Source of the DNA: Tsuneonella troitsensis
Lineage (GTDB): Bacteria; Pseudomonadota; Alphaproteobacteria; Sphingomonadales; Sphingomonadaceae
Length of the DNA stretch: 64,000 bases
Direction of reading: 5' to 3'
Assembly: GCF_001441535.1 (NCBI RefSeq)
Contig: NZ_LMAU01000002.1
Coordinates: 124,001-188,000 of the forward strand
The notes below the pieces were generated by a model. The model made no database searches. It had not been told where the DNA came from and was given only the letters and a program-made list of their open reading frames with translations. This document shows positions 37,428 through 47,673 of this stretch, in pieces. The translations under genes and the position numbers were made by a program. Position 1 is the first letter of the stretch. Each line of letters begins with the position of its first letter.

Positions 37428-38986
37428 GCAGCCTCTTCGGCAGCGAGTTCGAGGCGTGGAAAGACCCCGACCGGTTGTTCGATCCGGCCGCCATTCGACG
37501 CGAGCTTCGACAGCCAATCCTTGTCTTGAAGTGCTGCAAAGTCCCGTGCGTCGACCGCAATTCCCATCTGGTCGAGCAGTGAATCGACGCTGCCCGGTAC
37601 CACCGGGCGGATGGCGATCGCCAGGTCGCGGACCTGCCGAACCAGCGTCATCAATACTGCCGCCATTCGATCTGGATCGGTCTTGCGCAACGCCCACGGA
37701 GCCTGGTCGTCGACATAGGCGTTGCAGGCGAATACGGCGCGCATCCAAGCCTCGATCCCTTCGCTGAAGGCGAGGGCGTGGAAGCGTTCCTGCATCGTGG
37801 CGAGCTCCCCTGCCACCACCGCGGACAATTCCGCATCGGCCGGGGATAAAGGGAGATCGCCCGTGAGTCTGCCTTCCAGGTTCTTGAAAACCATCGACAA
37901 AACCCGTTGTGCCAGATTTCCGAAGCTGTTCGCGAGTTCGGCATTGCAGCGTGTCACGATCGCTTCATCCGAGAAGCTGCCGTCTTTCCCGAACGGCACT
38001 TCCGCGAGCAGAAAATACCGCAACTGATCGGTCCCGTATCGCTCCGCCAGTTCGATCGGGTCGACCACGTTGCCTGTGGACTTCGACATCTTTTCCCCGC
38101 GGTGGAGGAGAAAGCCGTGGCCGAAGATCGCCTTGGGAGCCGGGAGGCCCGCGCTTTTCAGGAACGCCGGCCAGTAGACGGCGTGGAAACGGACGATGTC
38201 CTTGCCGATCAGGTGCAGGTCGGCGGGCCAGAACCGGTCGAACTCCCCTTCTTGCTCCGGAAAACCTATTCCGGTCAGATATGTCGTCAGAGCGTCGACC
38301 CACACATACATCACGTGGCCAGGGCTGCCCGGCACGGGCACACCCCAGTCGAAACTGGTGCGGCTTACCGACAGGTCGCGAAGGTCGTTCCCCTTCAGAA
38401 ACGCGAGCACTTCGTTACGCCGGCTCTCGGGCTCGAGGAAACCCGGGGTCTCGTTCAGCTCGATCAGATAGTCGCGATACTTCGACAGCCGGAAAAACCA
38501 GCTCTCCTCGACCTGCCATTCCACAGGGGTACCTTGGGGTGAAAGCTTCGTACCCCCCTCCCCGTCGACCAGTTCGCCTTCGCCGTAGAAGGCCTCGTCG
38601 CGCACCGAATACCATCCTTCGTAGCGATCGAGATAAAGGTCGCCGGCGTCTGCCATCGCTTGCCACAAGGCTTGGCTCGCCGCGTGGTGCTGCGCTTCGG
38701 TGGTCCGCCGAAACGCGCTGTAGCCGATGCCAAGTGTGGCGCACATCTGCCGGAAATATCCGGACATTTCGTCCGCGAACTCGAGCGTGTCACGCCCTGC
38801 AGCGCGCGCGGTCTTGTCCATTTTCAGCCCGTGCTCATCCGTCCCGGTCACAAGGCGAACGTCGAAACCTTGCGCCTTTTTGACCCGAGCGATCACATCG
38901 GCAGCGATTGCTTCGTAGGCATGGCCGATATGCGGCTTGCCGTTGGGGTAGTTGATCGCGGTGGTGAGATAATAAGGGTCAGGCAT
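37424..38986 (-). CDS. metG: Methionyl-tRNA synthetase
   Basis: Class I synthetase that charges tRNA-Met. The 520-residue protein has the HIGH signature in YPNGKPHIGHAYE and KMSKS in GEKMSKSTGNVV. The connective-peptide region (EGWYSVRDEAFY to WQVEESWFFRLS) contains no cysteine, so the zinc knuckles of the E. coli type are missing. It ends without the extra C-terminal tRNA-binding (EMAP-like) domain. It overlaps holB by 8 nt. Confidence 0.96.
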   Translation of the reverse strand: MPDPYYLTTAINYPNGKPHIGHAYEAIAADVIARVKKAQGFDVRLVTGTDEHGLKMDKTARAAGRDTLEFADEMSGYFRQMCATLGIGYSAFRRTTEAQHHAASQALWQAMADAGDLYLDRYEGWYSVRDEAFYGEGELVDGEGGTKLSPQGTPVEWQVEESWFFRLSKYRDYLIELNETPGFLEPESRRNEVLAFLKGNDLRDLSVSRTSFDWGVPVPGSPGHVMYVWVDALTTYLTGIGFPEQEGEFDRFWPADLHLIGKDIVRFHAVYWPAFLKSAGLPAPKAIFGHGFLLHRGEKMSKSTGNVVDPIELAERYGTDQLRYFLLAEVPFGKDGSFSDEAIVTRCNAELANSFGNLAQRVLSMVFKNLEGRLTGDLPLSPADAELSAVVAGELATMQERFHALAFSEGIEAWMRAVFACNAYVDDQAPWALRKTDPDRMAAVLMTLVRQVRDLAIAIRPVVPGSVDSLLDQMGIAVDARDFAALQDKDWLSKLASNGGRIEQPVGVFPRLELAAEEAA

Positions 38987-39941
38987 CGGTCAGGCTGCTA
39001 GCGGCGGCTGCCGAGGCGAGCAAGCCACCGATCTGCATGACCAGAATGCCCGGGTCGAAGTTGTGGGTGGGAGCCTGCGCCGAAAGGCGGACCACGTCTG
39101 CATGCGCATCGACGATCGCGGGCAAGGCGGCTCGGGGTGCCGTGGCCGCCATTCGAGACAATGTAGCGCGAGCGAGATCGAGCACGGCGGCCATGCGTTC
39201 GCGGTCCGGTCGCGCACCGATTTCGCCTGCGAGCTTGCCGCGCAACTCGAAGTCCGGATCGCCGGCACGCGCGATCTCGCGCATCAGCGAGTCGACCGGA
39301 CCGAGGTCTTGCGACACGAATTCGATCGCTGCTCCCGGCGATCCGGCCGCCGCCGCGACGGCGGCTGCGCGGGTTGCGCCATCCGTTTCGGGCGCGTGGT
39401 CCGCAACCACCCGCGCAATTGCCGCGTCGTCCAGGGTGGGAAATCGCAGGAGCCGGCAGCGCGACCGGATGGTGGGAAGCAGCCGCGCCGGTCGATGCGC
39501 GACGAGGAGGAAAAATGTGCCCGCAGGAGGCTCTTCCAGGCTCTTGAGAAGAGCGTTGGATGATCCCGTTTCCATATCGTCGGCCGGATCGACGATTACT
39601 ACGCGTCGGCTGCCGAGCGTTGGCCGCGTCGTCAGGCGCCGCTGCATTTCGCGAATTTGCGCGATCTTGATGTTTCGCGCCAGTTCGAACGACTTGCCGT
39701 CGTCGCGCTTCTTCTCTTCCTTGTCGTCTTTGGGAAGGTTCGTGAGAACAAGGATATCGGGATGCTGACCTACCGGCTGCGGCACTCCCGTTTCGGCTAC
39801 GAGTTCGCGAGCAGCCGCGAGCGCGAAATGCATTTTACCGAGGCCCTTCTTGCCGGCCAGCAGCCAGGCATGATGCATCCTCTCACCGGCGAGGCCTTCA
39901 CGCCACTCGCGCCAGGCTGCATCGTGACCGATCAAGGTCAT
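38979..39941 (-). CDS. holB: DNA polymerase III subunit delta'
   Basis: Clamp-loader subunit of the replicative polymerase. The 320-residue AAA+ protein starts MTLIGHDAAWREWREGL and has a P-loop-like LAGKKGLGKMHFALAAA, IVDPADDMETGSSNALLKSLEEPP (Walker B and sensor region), and the SRC motif RSRCRLLRF. No zinc-binding cysteines are seen between Walker A and B. Placement between tmk and metG is the classic tmk-holB-(metG)-tatD order. Confidence 0.93.
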   Translation of the reverse strand: MTLIGHDAAWREWREGLAGERMHHAWLLAGKKGLGKMHFALAAARELVAETGVPQPVGQHPDILVLTNLPKDDKEEKKRDDGKSFELARNIKIAQIREMQRRLTTRPTLGSRRVVIVDPADDMETGSSNALLKSLEEPPAGTFFLLVAHRPARLLPTIRSRCRLLRFPTLDDAAIARVVADHAPETDGATRAAAVAAAAGSPGAAIEFVSQDLGPVDSLMREIARAGDPDFELRGKLAGEIGARPDRERMAAVLDLARATLSRMAATAPRAALPAIVDAHADVVRLSAQAPTHNFDPGILVMQIGGLLASAAAASSLTDA

Positions 39942-40576
39942 GCCGCTTCCGCAATAAACGGTGCGATTGCGCGCATGATCGCCTGATGGACCGTTTCCGG
40001 CGCTTCACCGCCCGGAATGATCGCAAAGTCCGATGGGCTTTCTCCGGCCAATCGTGCGAACGTATCGCTGACGGCACGGTGGTAGGGTGCATCCCGATTC
40101 CCGATCGCATCGCCCACGTCGCCATCGCGCAAGCGCGTGCGCTCCAGGGCCGTTTCAGCGTCGACGGTCAAAATAATCGTCAGATCGGGGCGAAGGCCGT
40201 CGCTGCCGATTGCATGAAGCGCCTGCACGACTTCGTCACCGATGCCCCCTGCCCCACCCTGATATGCGCGGCTCGAATCGACGAAACGATCCGATACGAC
40301 CCAGCGTCCCTCTTCGATCGCCGGACGAATCAGCCGGGCGACGTGATCGGCGCGGGCCGCCGCGAACAACAACGCCTCGGCCTGCGGGCCCCACCCTTCC
40401 CCAGGCGGATCCAGCAGAAGGCGCCTGATCGCCTCGGCGCCCGGCGTTCCTCCGGGCTCGCGAGTGAGTTCGACTGCGATGCCCCGGTGTCGCAGCGCGT
40501 CCACGAGCAGTCGTGCTTGGGTGGACTTCCCGCAACCCTCCCCGCCCTCGAGCGCGATGAACCGACCGCGGGCCAT
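39938..40576 (-). CDS. tmk: Thymidylate kinase
   Basis: Phosphorylates dTMP to dTDP. The 212-residue protein has the P-loop ALEGGEGCGKSTQARLL, the DRF-type motif VVSDRFVDSSRAYQGG, and a lid region around ETALERTRLRDGDVG. The start overlaps the upstream carboxypeptidase stop by 1 nt and its stop overlaps holB by 4 nt. Confidence 0.96.
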   Translation of the reverse strand: MARGRFIALEGGEGCGKSTQARLLVDALRHRGIAVELTREPGGTPGAEAIRRLLLDPPGEGWGPQAEALLFAAARADHVARLIRPAIEEGRWVVSDRFVDSSRAYQGGAGGIGDEVVQALHAIGSDGLRPDLTIILTVDAETALERTRLRDGDVGDAIGNRDAPYHRAVSDTFARLAGESPSDFAIIPGGEAPETVHQAIMRAIAPFIAEAA

Positions 40577-41754
40577 CAGAACAAGCCGGCCACGCCGTTC
40601 ACCAGTCTTTCGGCGATGTTGGCCTCCTCGATCGGCTGCGCCGCGACGAGCGGTACACGCGATGGGCGAAGGCCTTCGACCGCTATCTCGAGTTCGGCAA
40701 CCTGTTCACCCTGCGCAATGGGCGCGCGGAGCGGGCCTTCGTAGCGGATCGATAGAGTGACCTTGGCGGTCTGACCGACCGGAAGGTCGTAACCGATCGG
40801 GCGCTGGGCGATGAGCGGCACGGTTCTGGCAGATCCTCCCTGTACGCGCGCTTCCCCCACAACTTCACCCTGGTCGAACAGCGGATGACCCTCGAAGGAT
40901 CGGAACCCCCACTCGAGGAAAGCGCGCGAGGCGGCCTTCTGCATTCGCCCGGTCGGCGATCCGGCCACGATCGAGACGAGCCTCCGACCATCGCGCTCCG
41001 CGCTCCCCAGAAACCCAAACCCTGCCTGGTTGGTGAAGCCCGACTTTATCCCGTCCGCGCCCTCCACCACTCCGGTCACGGGATCGTGATTGCGCTGTTC
41101 GATATTGTTGAACTTCAAACGACGGTTGCCGAAGTATCGCTCGTAGAGAGCCGGGTGCCGCGTGATCATCGCCTCCGCCAATGTGGCGAGATCGCGGGCC
41201 GTCGTGAAAGTACGCCCTTCGTCCATCCATCCGTTCGGCGTGGAGAAGTGGCTGTCGCGCATCCCGATCGAACGCGCTGTCGCATTCATGCGCTCGCTCC
41301 ACGCCGGGAGCGATCCGGCCAGCCCATGCGCGAGCACGGCGGCACCGTCATTGGCTGAAACGGTGGTGATTCCGTACAGGAGGGCATCGACGGTGACGCG
41401 CTGCCGGTTTGCCAGGAACATGGTCGATCCGACGCCATGCCAGTCCGACCATATCTCGTCATTGACGAGCAACTGCTGCTCGGGCGAAATCTTTCCGGCC
41501 GCGATCATTTCGAAGACGGTGAAGGCCGTCATCACTTTGGTGATCGACGCCGGCATGAAACGGCGATCCGGTTCGCGGGCGTACAGCGTCTGGCCCGAAG
41601 ACAGATCCACCAGCAGAGCGATAGGCACCTCCAATGGAGGAGGAGCCGCCGGCTCGATCTTCGGGAGATCGGCGCTTGCGGCGCCGCTGCCGGCGACCAG
41701 CGCAACGCAAGTAAGCAGAAACTTTGCGGTTGTCGTCAACGATACTCCCGCCAC
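40576..41754 (-). CDS. D-alanyl-D-alanine carboxypeptidase (PBP5/6 family)
   Basis: Periplasmic low-molecular-weight penicillin-binding protein that trims pentapeptide stems. The 392-residue protein has a signal peptide (about 1-28, FLLTCVALVAGSGAASA). It has the three active-site motifs: SxxK in PASITKVM, SxN in VSANDGAA and KSG in GIKSGFTN. The C-terminal PBP5_C domain is followed by an amphipathic tail (IEEANIAERLVNGVAGLF) that should anchor it to the membrane. It is first in the tight run dac-tmk-holB-metG-tatD. Confidence 0.94.
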   Translation of the reverse strand: MAGVSLTTTAKFLLTCVALVAGSGAASADLPKIEPAAPPPLEVPIALLVDLSSGQTLYAREPDRRFMPASITKVMTAFTVFEMIAAGKISPEQQLLVNDEIWSDWHGVGSTMFLANRQRVTVDALLYGITTVSANDGAAVLAHGLAGSLPAWSERMNATARSIGMRDSHFSTPNGWMDEGRTFTTARDLATLAEAMITRHPALYERYFGNRRLKFNNIEQRNHDPVTGVVEGADGIKSGFTNQAGFGFLGSAERDGRRLVSIVAGSPTGRMQKAASRAFLEWGFRSFEGHPLFDQGEVVGEARVQGGSARTVPLIAQRPIGYDLPVGQTAKVTLSIRYEGPLRAPIAQGEQVAELEIAVEGLRPSRVPLVAAQPIEEANIAERLVNGVAGLF

Positions 41755-41866
41755 CGGTGATGCCGACAGCTCAATCTGCGATATGGACTCGCCGATCGCT
41801 ATATCCAGCGCCCCTTAGCTTGGCGAGCGCCGCATCCGCCTGTCCCCGGCTAGACGTGCGATAGAT

Positions 41867-42886
41867 TTAGCGGGCGATCTCATCCGCGAGCAGGCCCACG
41901 CTCATCGCATAGTAGTTCGAACAGTTGTATTCGAGGATGACCCGGTAATTCGCGGTCAACAGCCACGCGCGCGTGCCCGGCCCGTCTGGCTGGAATAGCG
42001 ACGCCGTGACGGTATCGTCCAGATTGGCGAGTGGCTGTACGCCCATGCGCTTCCACTCTCCGACACTCATCCAGCGACTGTGGCGCTGGTGAACGCTGTT
42101 GCAGACCGGCGAGTTCATCGGCGACCGGAGCGCGTTCCAGTCCAATCCCGACGGTACGCTAGCCTGAACGCCCCAAGGCTGGCCGCGGCGCCAGCCGGCG
42201 TCGCGGAAGTAGTTGGCGATCGATGCCAGCGTGTCGGACCGGTTGGTCCAGATATCGCGTCGTCCGTCGCCGTCGCCGTCCTGTGCCAGGCGGAGATAGA
42301 TGCTGGGCAGGAACTGCGGATATCCGAATGCGCCTGCCCAGCTTCCCTTGAGAGTCGACCGGTTCACGCCCAGATCGGCGACCTTCAGCAGGTCGACGAA
42401 CTCGGTCGCGAACAGGTCCCGGCGCCGGCCTTCCCAGGCGAGGGTCGCCAAGCTGCGTGCCAGGTCGAAATCCCCGGTGTAACTACCGTAGTTCGTTTCA
42501 TGCCCCCAGATCGCGATCAGCATCTTGGCCGGCACACCGTAACGGGCCTCCAGTTGCGAGGCGAGAGGGCCGAGTGCCTGATAATTGCGACGCCCGCCAT
42601 TGATCCGGGAAGCATCGACGTGCCGATCGAGATAGGTCTGCAGGCGCGGAAAGCTGCCGCTCGACGAAGGCGTGCCCGGCTGCGCGCGATCGAGTTCGAT
42701 CACCCGGCTGTTGGGTGTCAGGTCATACGTCATCCGCTGGATCGTGGGCTCGCTGACCCCTTCGGCGCGGGCCCGGGCGATAAGGACCTGAAGATACGCG
42801 TCGAACGACATGTCCTGCGCGGTCGATGGGGCAGGCGAACAGGCGACGGCCAGCGACGCCGAAATTGCAAGGAGAGTCAAACGCAT
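41867..42886 (-). CDS. Lytic murein transglycosylase (MltB-type, SLT_2)
   Basis: Cleaves the MurNAc-GlcNAc bond of peptidoglycan to form 1,6-anhydro ends. The 339-residue protein starts with a lipoprotein-like signal (LTLLAISASLAVAC, Cys about residue 16). The catalytic glutamate is in IWGHETNYGSYTG, followed by family motifs GSWAGAFGYPQFLPS and LRLAQDGDGDGRRDIW. ATG 42886 begins the signal peptide; a longer reading would run backwards through tRNA-Ser and is artefactual. It lies 112 nt upstream of the carboxypeptidase gene. Confidence 0.92.
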   Translation of the reverse strand: MRLTLLAISASLAVACSPAPSTAQDMSFDAYLQVLIARARAEGVSEPTIQRMTYDLTPNSRVIELDRAQPGTPSSSGSFPRLQTYLDRHVDASRINGGRRNYQALGPLASQLEARYGVPAKMLIAIWGHETNYGSYTGDFDLARSLATLAWEGRRRDLFATEFVDLLKVADLGVNRSTLKGSWAGAFGYPQFLPSIYLRLAQDGDGDGRRDIWTNRSDTLASIANYFRDAGWRRGQPWGVQASVPSGLDWNALRSPMNSPVCNSVHQRHSRWMSVGEWKRMGVQPLANLDDTVTASLFQPDGPGTRAWLLTANYRVILEYNCSNYYAMSVGLLADEIAR

Positions 42887-42974
42887 CAGGCTTTGTCGCA
42901 CAGGGGGTACAACGGCGCAAACCACAATCGGTTCGTGACAATCGCAATCCGTCTCGCTAACCGCTCGCTTTGTC

Positions 42975-43064
42975 GGACAGGTGGCCGAGTGGTTTAAGGC
43001 AGCGGTCTTGAAAACCGCCGTGGGTGCAAGCTCACCGTGGGTTCGAATCCCACCCTGTCCGCCA
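42975..43064 (+). tRNA. tRNA-Ser (anticodon TGA)
   Basis: A 90-nt class II tRNA. The acceptor GGACAGG pairs with CCTGTCC. The anticodon arm GCGGT-CTTGAAA-ACCGC places TGA at the anticodon. A long variable arm (GTGGGTGCAAGCTCACCG region) precedes the T-arm TGGG-TTCGAAT-CCCA, and GCCA is encoded at the 3' end. It is divergent from the transglycosylase gene. Confidence 0.97.
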
Positions 43065-43090
43065 CACCCACGGCGAAAATTCGGCAACGT

Positions 43091-43399
43091 TCAGCGCGGC
43101 TGACGCCTATCCTCGCGGCAGGTCATCGGAGCCATTCGGCCGACCGTATATGTGACCTCCTCACCTTTGCCGCGCAGCGAGTGAGTCGGTGATTCATACC
43201 AGAACCCGGAACCCGTCTCTCGCTGCTGCAGGACGATCGGCTTTCCCACCGTGGCCATGATCCGTGCCGTTTCACCCGTATAAAGCACGTCGAGCGCCGT
43301 TCCGCTCTCGCAGACATAAGCCACGCGGCGAACCGGACCGATCGTCGCACATCCAGCCAGTGCAGCGGTCAGAAGAACCGCTCCAAACACCTTTTTCAT
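43091..43399 (-). CDS. MliC-like C-type lysozyme inhibitor lipoprotein
   Basis: A 102-residue protein with a lipobox signal (KKVFGAVLLTAALAGCAT; lipidated Cys about 17). The mature domain has VAYVCESGTALDVLYTGETARI and ends TYTVGRMAPMTCRED, matching the MliC/PliC fold with a conserved disulfide. Known members sit in the outer membrane and inhibit C-type lysozyme. ATG 43399 follows GGGGAAAGACC. Confidence 0.82.
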   Translation of the reverse strand: MKKVFGAVLLTAALAGCATIGPVRRVAYVCESGTALDVLYTGETARIMATVGKPIVLQQRETGSGFWYESPTHSLRGKGEEVTYTVGRMAPMTCREDRRQPR

Positions 43400-43413
43400 G
43401 GTCTTTCCCCTTT

Positions 43414-44226
43414 TCAACGCGCGCGGGTGCAGAGCACGTCGGAAAGGTAAACCCGGCCGCCGACGGTCTCCATCAGTTCATGCTTGGAAGTGGTCCAGCC
43501 TTGGCTGACGCAGAACCGATCGGCGGTCTGGGATGCACATGCGCCGGTCGCGTTCGAACGGTTGCACGCCAGAACCCGGCCGCGGAAATCGGACGGTTGC
43601 GGGAATTAAGCCGACGCCATCCCACGCAGCGACGACTGGTTCGCGGGAGGAAGCGGTGTGGCGCCACCCGCCGGACGGGCAGAACCGACGACCCACGCGA
43701 CGTTGCCCTGATCCTCGCTCACGGTATTGCAGCGGCCGCGATAGTCGGTGCTGGTGCAGATTTCCCAGGTCCCGCCCCCGGTCATGCGGGCGCTCCGGGC
43801 CGTGAAGGGAATGCGGATGGACGTGCGCGGACCCGTTACGGTGTAGCTTTGCCCGCGAAACCCGATCTGACTGTAGAGCGTCAATTCCGAAGAGCCTGGC
43901 TGGGGCGTGGGCAGCGTTCCTGCCGCAGGTCGAACGGAGCCGACGATCCAGGCCACGTTGCCCTGATCCTCGTTCACCAGGTTGCAGCGGCCCCGGTACG
44001 AATTATCCGTGCAGACTTCCCACGTTTCGCCCCGCGCGAGTCGCGCGCTGCGGACGGTGAAAGGAATGCGGACATTCTCGCGCGGGCCGGTGACCGTGTA
44101 CGTCTGTCCGCCGAATCCGATCTGGCTGTAGAATGTCATCTAGCCGCGCGATTGCGAAGCAGCGTGCATAGGCAACACGAGCGCGCCAACGGCGAGTATC
44201 TTCAGTAAGTTTCTGGATATTGACAT
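43414..44226 (-). pseudogene. Beta/gamma-crystallin-like exported protein interrupted by two in-frame stops
   Basis: One continuous frame of 271 codons can be read. It opens with a signal peptide MSISRNLLKILAVGALVLPM at 44226 behind GGGAGCACATAT, and is cut by TAG at 44142-44140, directly before ATG 44139. Two beta/gamma-crystallin-like repeats of about 90 residues follow (FYSQIGFGGQTYTVTGP and LYSQIGFRGQSYTVTGP). TAA at 43608-43606 then precedes a 63-residue Cys-rich C-terminal domain (FRGRVLACNRSNATGACASQ onward) ending with TGA at 43416-43414. No frameshift is seen anywhere. Two single-base nonsense changes explain it best. The open middle part (44139-43606, 177 residues) could be translated alone but would lack export. 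Confidence 0.75.
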
Positions 44227-44247
44227 ATATGTGCTCCCGAACAGATG

Positions 44248-44259
44248 TTGCCTAGGCAA
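44248..44259. promoter_or_regulatory. 12-bp palindrome, possible operator
   Basis: TTGCCTAGGCAA is perfectly self-complementary and lies 22 bp upstream of the crystallin-like start and 209 bp upstream of ribH. The rest of the 242-bp divergent gap has no recognisable riboswitch; in particular the conserved FMN-riboswitch core was not seen. Regulator unknown. Confidence 0.3.
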
Positions 44260-44468
44260 ACGTTTCGTACGACCACAGTTTTTCGTTGACGCGACAACCC
44301 GGTACGCAACTTTATGCTCTTCCCGGTCGCAAGACAGCGCAAATCGGTAACTGGCGCAAGCGCTACATTCACGGCCAAGCGATCGACCGGGTAGCTTGAC
44401 CCCGCGACCCGACTGCTTCCAAGGAAAACGGGCCCAAATCCTTTGGGTGAGATTCTCTGGAGATACAG

Positions 44469-44888
44469 GTGGCCAAATTCCTGATCGTCGAAGCGCGGTT
44501 CTACGACCACCTCAACGACATGCTCGTCGCCGGTGCTCGCGCGGAGCTTGAGCGCAGCGACCATTCCTTCGAGGTCATGACCGTTCCCGGCGCCCTGGAA
44601 ATTCCAGGCGCCATTGCGATGGCCGCCGAAAGCGACCGGTACGATGGTTTCGTCGCGATCGGAGTGGTTATCCGGGGCGAAACCTATCACTTCGAGATCG
44701 TGGCAGGCGAGAGCGCGCGCGGCATCATGGCCTTGACAATGGACGGCGTGCCCATCGGCAATGGCATCCTGACGGTCGAGAACGAAGCGCAGGCTCTGGT
44801 CCGCGCGGATCCCGCCCAGAAGGATAAGGGCGGCGAAGCAGCCAAGGCCGCAATGGCCTTGCTGACGGTGAGCGAGCAGTTCGCATGA
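44469..44888 (+). CDS. ribH: 6,7-dimethyl-8-ribityllumazine synthase
   Basis: Penultimate riboflavin-pathway enzyme; condenses the ribityl-aminouracil with a four-carbon phosphate. The 139-residue protein has [11 protein letters not shown] and [22 protein letters not shown], with the catalytic histidine in TYHFE and the phosphate-binding arginine region downstream. The start is GTG 44469 with CTGGAG upstream. It stands apart from other rib genes and overlaps the aldo/keto reductase by 4 nt. Confidence 0.95.
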   Translation: MAKFLIVEARFYDHLNDMLVAGARAELERSDHSFEVMTVPGALEIPGAIAMAAESDRYDGFVAIGVVIRGETYHFEIVAGESARGIMALTMDGVPIGNGILTVENEAQALVRADPAQKDKGGEAAKAAMALLTVSEQFA

Positions 44889-45814
44889 GCGCGCATGGCT
44901 TTGTTTCCGGCATTCCGCTGGTGCTCGGCGGAAACGTGTTCGGCTTCACGTCGAAGGGCGACGAGGCCTTCGCGGTGCTCGACGCCTTCTACGAGGCCGG
45001 CGGCCGGATGATCGACACGGCCGATGTTTATTCGGCCTGGGTGCCGGGCCACCAGGGGGGCGAATCGGAAACCGTCCTTGGCGAATGGCTCGAAAGCCGC
45101 GGCGTCCGTGACGACATGCGCCTGCACACCAAGACGGGAATGCTTGGCGGAAGCGAGTTGTACGAACCTGCCCGTGTAATCCAATCGCTCGATGCATCCC
45201 TCGAACGCCTGCGGACCGATCGGGTCGACCTCTATTACGCGCACAAGGACTATCCCGAGCTGCCGATCGAGCAGATCGTCGAGGCGTTCGATGGCGCGGT
45301 TCGCAGCGGCAAGGTGCTCAGCCTGGGTGCTTCGAACTTCGACGAGCATCGCCTTCTCGCCGCGCTGGACCATGCCGCAGCGAGCGGAGCGGCATCGTTC
45401 GAGGCGCTTCAGAACGAATACAATCTCGTCTCACGGGACGCCTATGGGCCTGCGCTGCAAGGTGTCGTGGTCGATCGGGGGCTGGTCATGCTTCCGTTCT
45501 TCGGGCTGGCATCGGGTTACCTGACCGGAAAGTATCGTACCGATGCCGACTTTGCGAAGTCGGTCCGCGGCGACCGCGCGAGGCAGCTGGCCGGCGCCAA
45601 CGGCCCGCAAGTGCTCGCGGCCCTCGACGAAGTGGCCGCGGAAACGGGCGCAAGTCTCGCCGCAATCGCGCTGGCGTGGCTAGTTCGCCAGCCGGGCATA
45701 CCCGCGCCGATCGCCAGCGCCCGCACGGCGGAGCAGCTTCACGAGTTGCTCGAATTCACCCGCGTGGACTTGAGCGACGATCAGATTGCAAGGCTGAGCG
45801 CCGCAGCGGGCTGA
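44885..45814 (+). CDS. Aldo/keto reductase
   Basis: NADPH-dependent oxidoreductase of 309 residues with a TIM-barrel fold. The catalytic tetrad is visible: Asp and Tyr in DTADVYSAW, Lys in HTKTGML, His in YYAHKDYPE. The coenzyme-binding end reads [15 protein letters not shown]. It resembles the YajO/Tas-like (AKR11/12) branch; substrate unknown. It overlaps ribH by 4 nt (ATGA), so the two are co-transcribed. Confidence 0.9.
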   Translation: MSAHGFVSGIPLVLGGNVFGFTSKGDEAFAVLDAFYEAGGRMIDTADVYSAWVPGHQGGESETVLGEWLESRGVRDDMRLHTKTGMLGGSELYEPARVIQSLDASLERLRTDRVDLYYAHKDYPELPIEQIVEAFDGAVRSGKVLSLGASNFDEHRLLAALDHAAASGAASFEALQNEYNLVSRDAYGPALQGVVVDRGLVMLPFFGLASGYLTGKYRTDADFAKSVRGDRARQLAGANGPQVLAALDEVAAETGASLAAIALAWLVRQPGIPAPIASARTAEQLHELLEFTRVDLSDDQIARLSAAAG

Positions 45815-45820
45815 TTACCC

Positions 45821-45845
45821 GGAACGCCTGTCCTCCCCCTCGGTT
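45821..45845 (+). promoter_or_regulatory. Possible EcfG-type promoter (one mismatch)
   Basis: GGAAC at 45821-45825 is followed after 16 bases by GGTT at 45842-45845; the EcfG consensus is GGAAC-N16/17-CGTT. It lies 35 nt upstream of a small two-helix membrane protein, a plausible general-stress target. One mismatch in the -10 element makes it only a candidate. Confidence 0.35.
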
Positions 45846-45879
45846 GGTGTCGAGCCAAACCGAAGACAGGAGCGCGCGA

Positions 45880-46191
45880 ATGAACGGACCCCTCGAGTGG
45901 ATCGCGGCCATCGGAACGATGGTGGCCGCGGCTCTGATCGCTCTCGATCTCGGTCGAAGGGCGACCGGTTGGGGGTTCGTGCTTTTCTGCCTCGTTTCGA
46001 TCACCTGGATCGCATCCGGCATGACCAGCGGCGCGGTGCCGATCGCGGCGATGAATGCCATCCTGCTGCTGATAAATGCCTGGGGCGTGTGGCAATACCT
46101 CCTCAGCCCGAAGAACAAGAAGGTTATGGACCGCCTGGAGCCGGTCGCAGAGCGGATCGAGCGCGAGGTGGAAGCGGAGGAGAAGGCGTAA
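45880..46191 (+). CDS. Small two-helix membrane protein, unknown
   Basis: A 103-residue protein with membrane helices at about 7-24 (IAAIGTMVAAALIALDL) and 31-68, and a charged C-terminal helix (MDRLEPVAERIEREVEAEEKA) on the cytoplasmic side. ATG 45880 has AGGAG upstream. It is convergent with eno, 24 nt apart. Similar small proteins occur in sphingomonads, but no function is known to me. Confidence 0.7.
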   Translation: MNGPLEWIAAIGTMVAAALIALDLGRRATGWGFVLFCLVSITWIASGMTSGAVPIAAMNAILLLINAWGVWQYLLSPKNKKVMDRLEPVAERIEREVEAEEKA

Positions 46192-46215
46192 CTTCGGCCG
46201 CTTTGCGGGTTCGAC

Positions 46216-47568
<1,353 letters not shown>

Positions 47569-47577
47569 CTATGCGGC

Positions 47578-47602
47578 GGAACAATGCGGCGCAAGTTGCG
47601 TT
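47578..47602 (+). promoter_or_regulatory. EcfG (general stress response) promoter
   Basis: GGAAC at 47578-47582 and CGTT at 47599-47602 are separated by exactly 16 bases, a full match to the sigma-EcfG consensus of alphaproteobacteria. Transcription would start about 7 nt downstream and give a leader of about 65 nt to the first Yqj-like gene at 47674. No other perfect match was found in the intergenic regions. Confidence 0.75.
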
Positions 47603-47673
47603 GCAGCATTGAGCCGTTCGACGACCCCCGGACGCGCGATGAATTGGTATTCGAGGGCAAGAAGGAAGCGAAC

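Noticed and set aside
42887-43087. An N-terminal extension of the lytic transglycosylase reading through tRNA-Ser
   Set aside because: It is the familiar artefact of translating a tRNA on its opposite strand. The true signal peptide begins at 42886.
44227-44468. FMN riboswitch ahead of ribH
   Set aside because: The gap is long enough, but the conserved FMN aptamer blocks were not found. Only ordinary divergent promoter space and one palindrome are seen.
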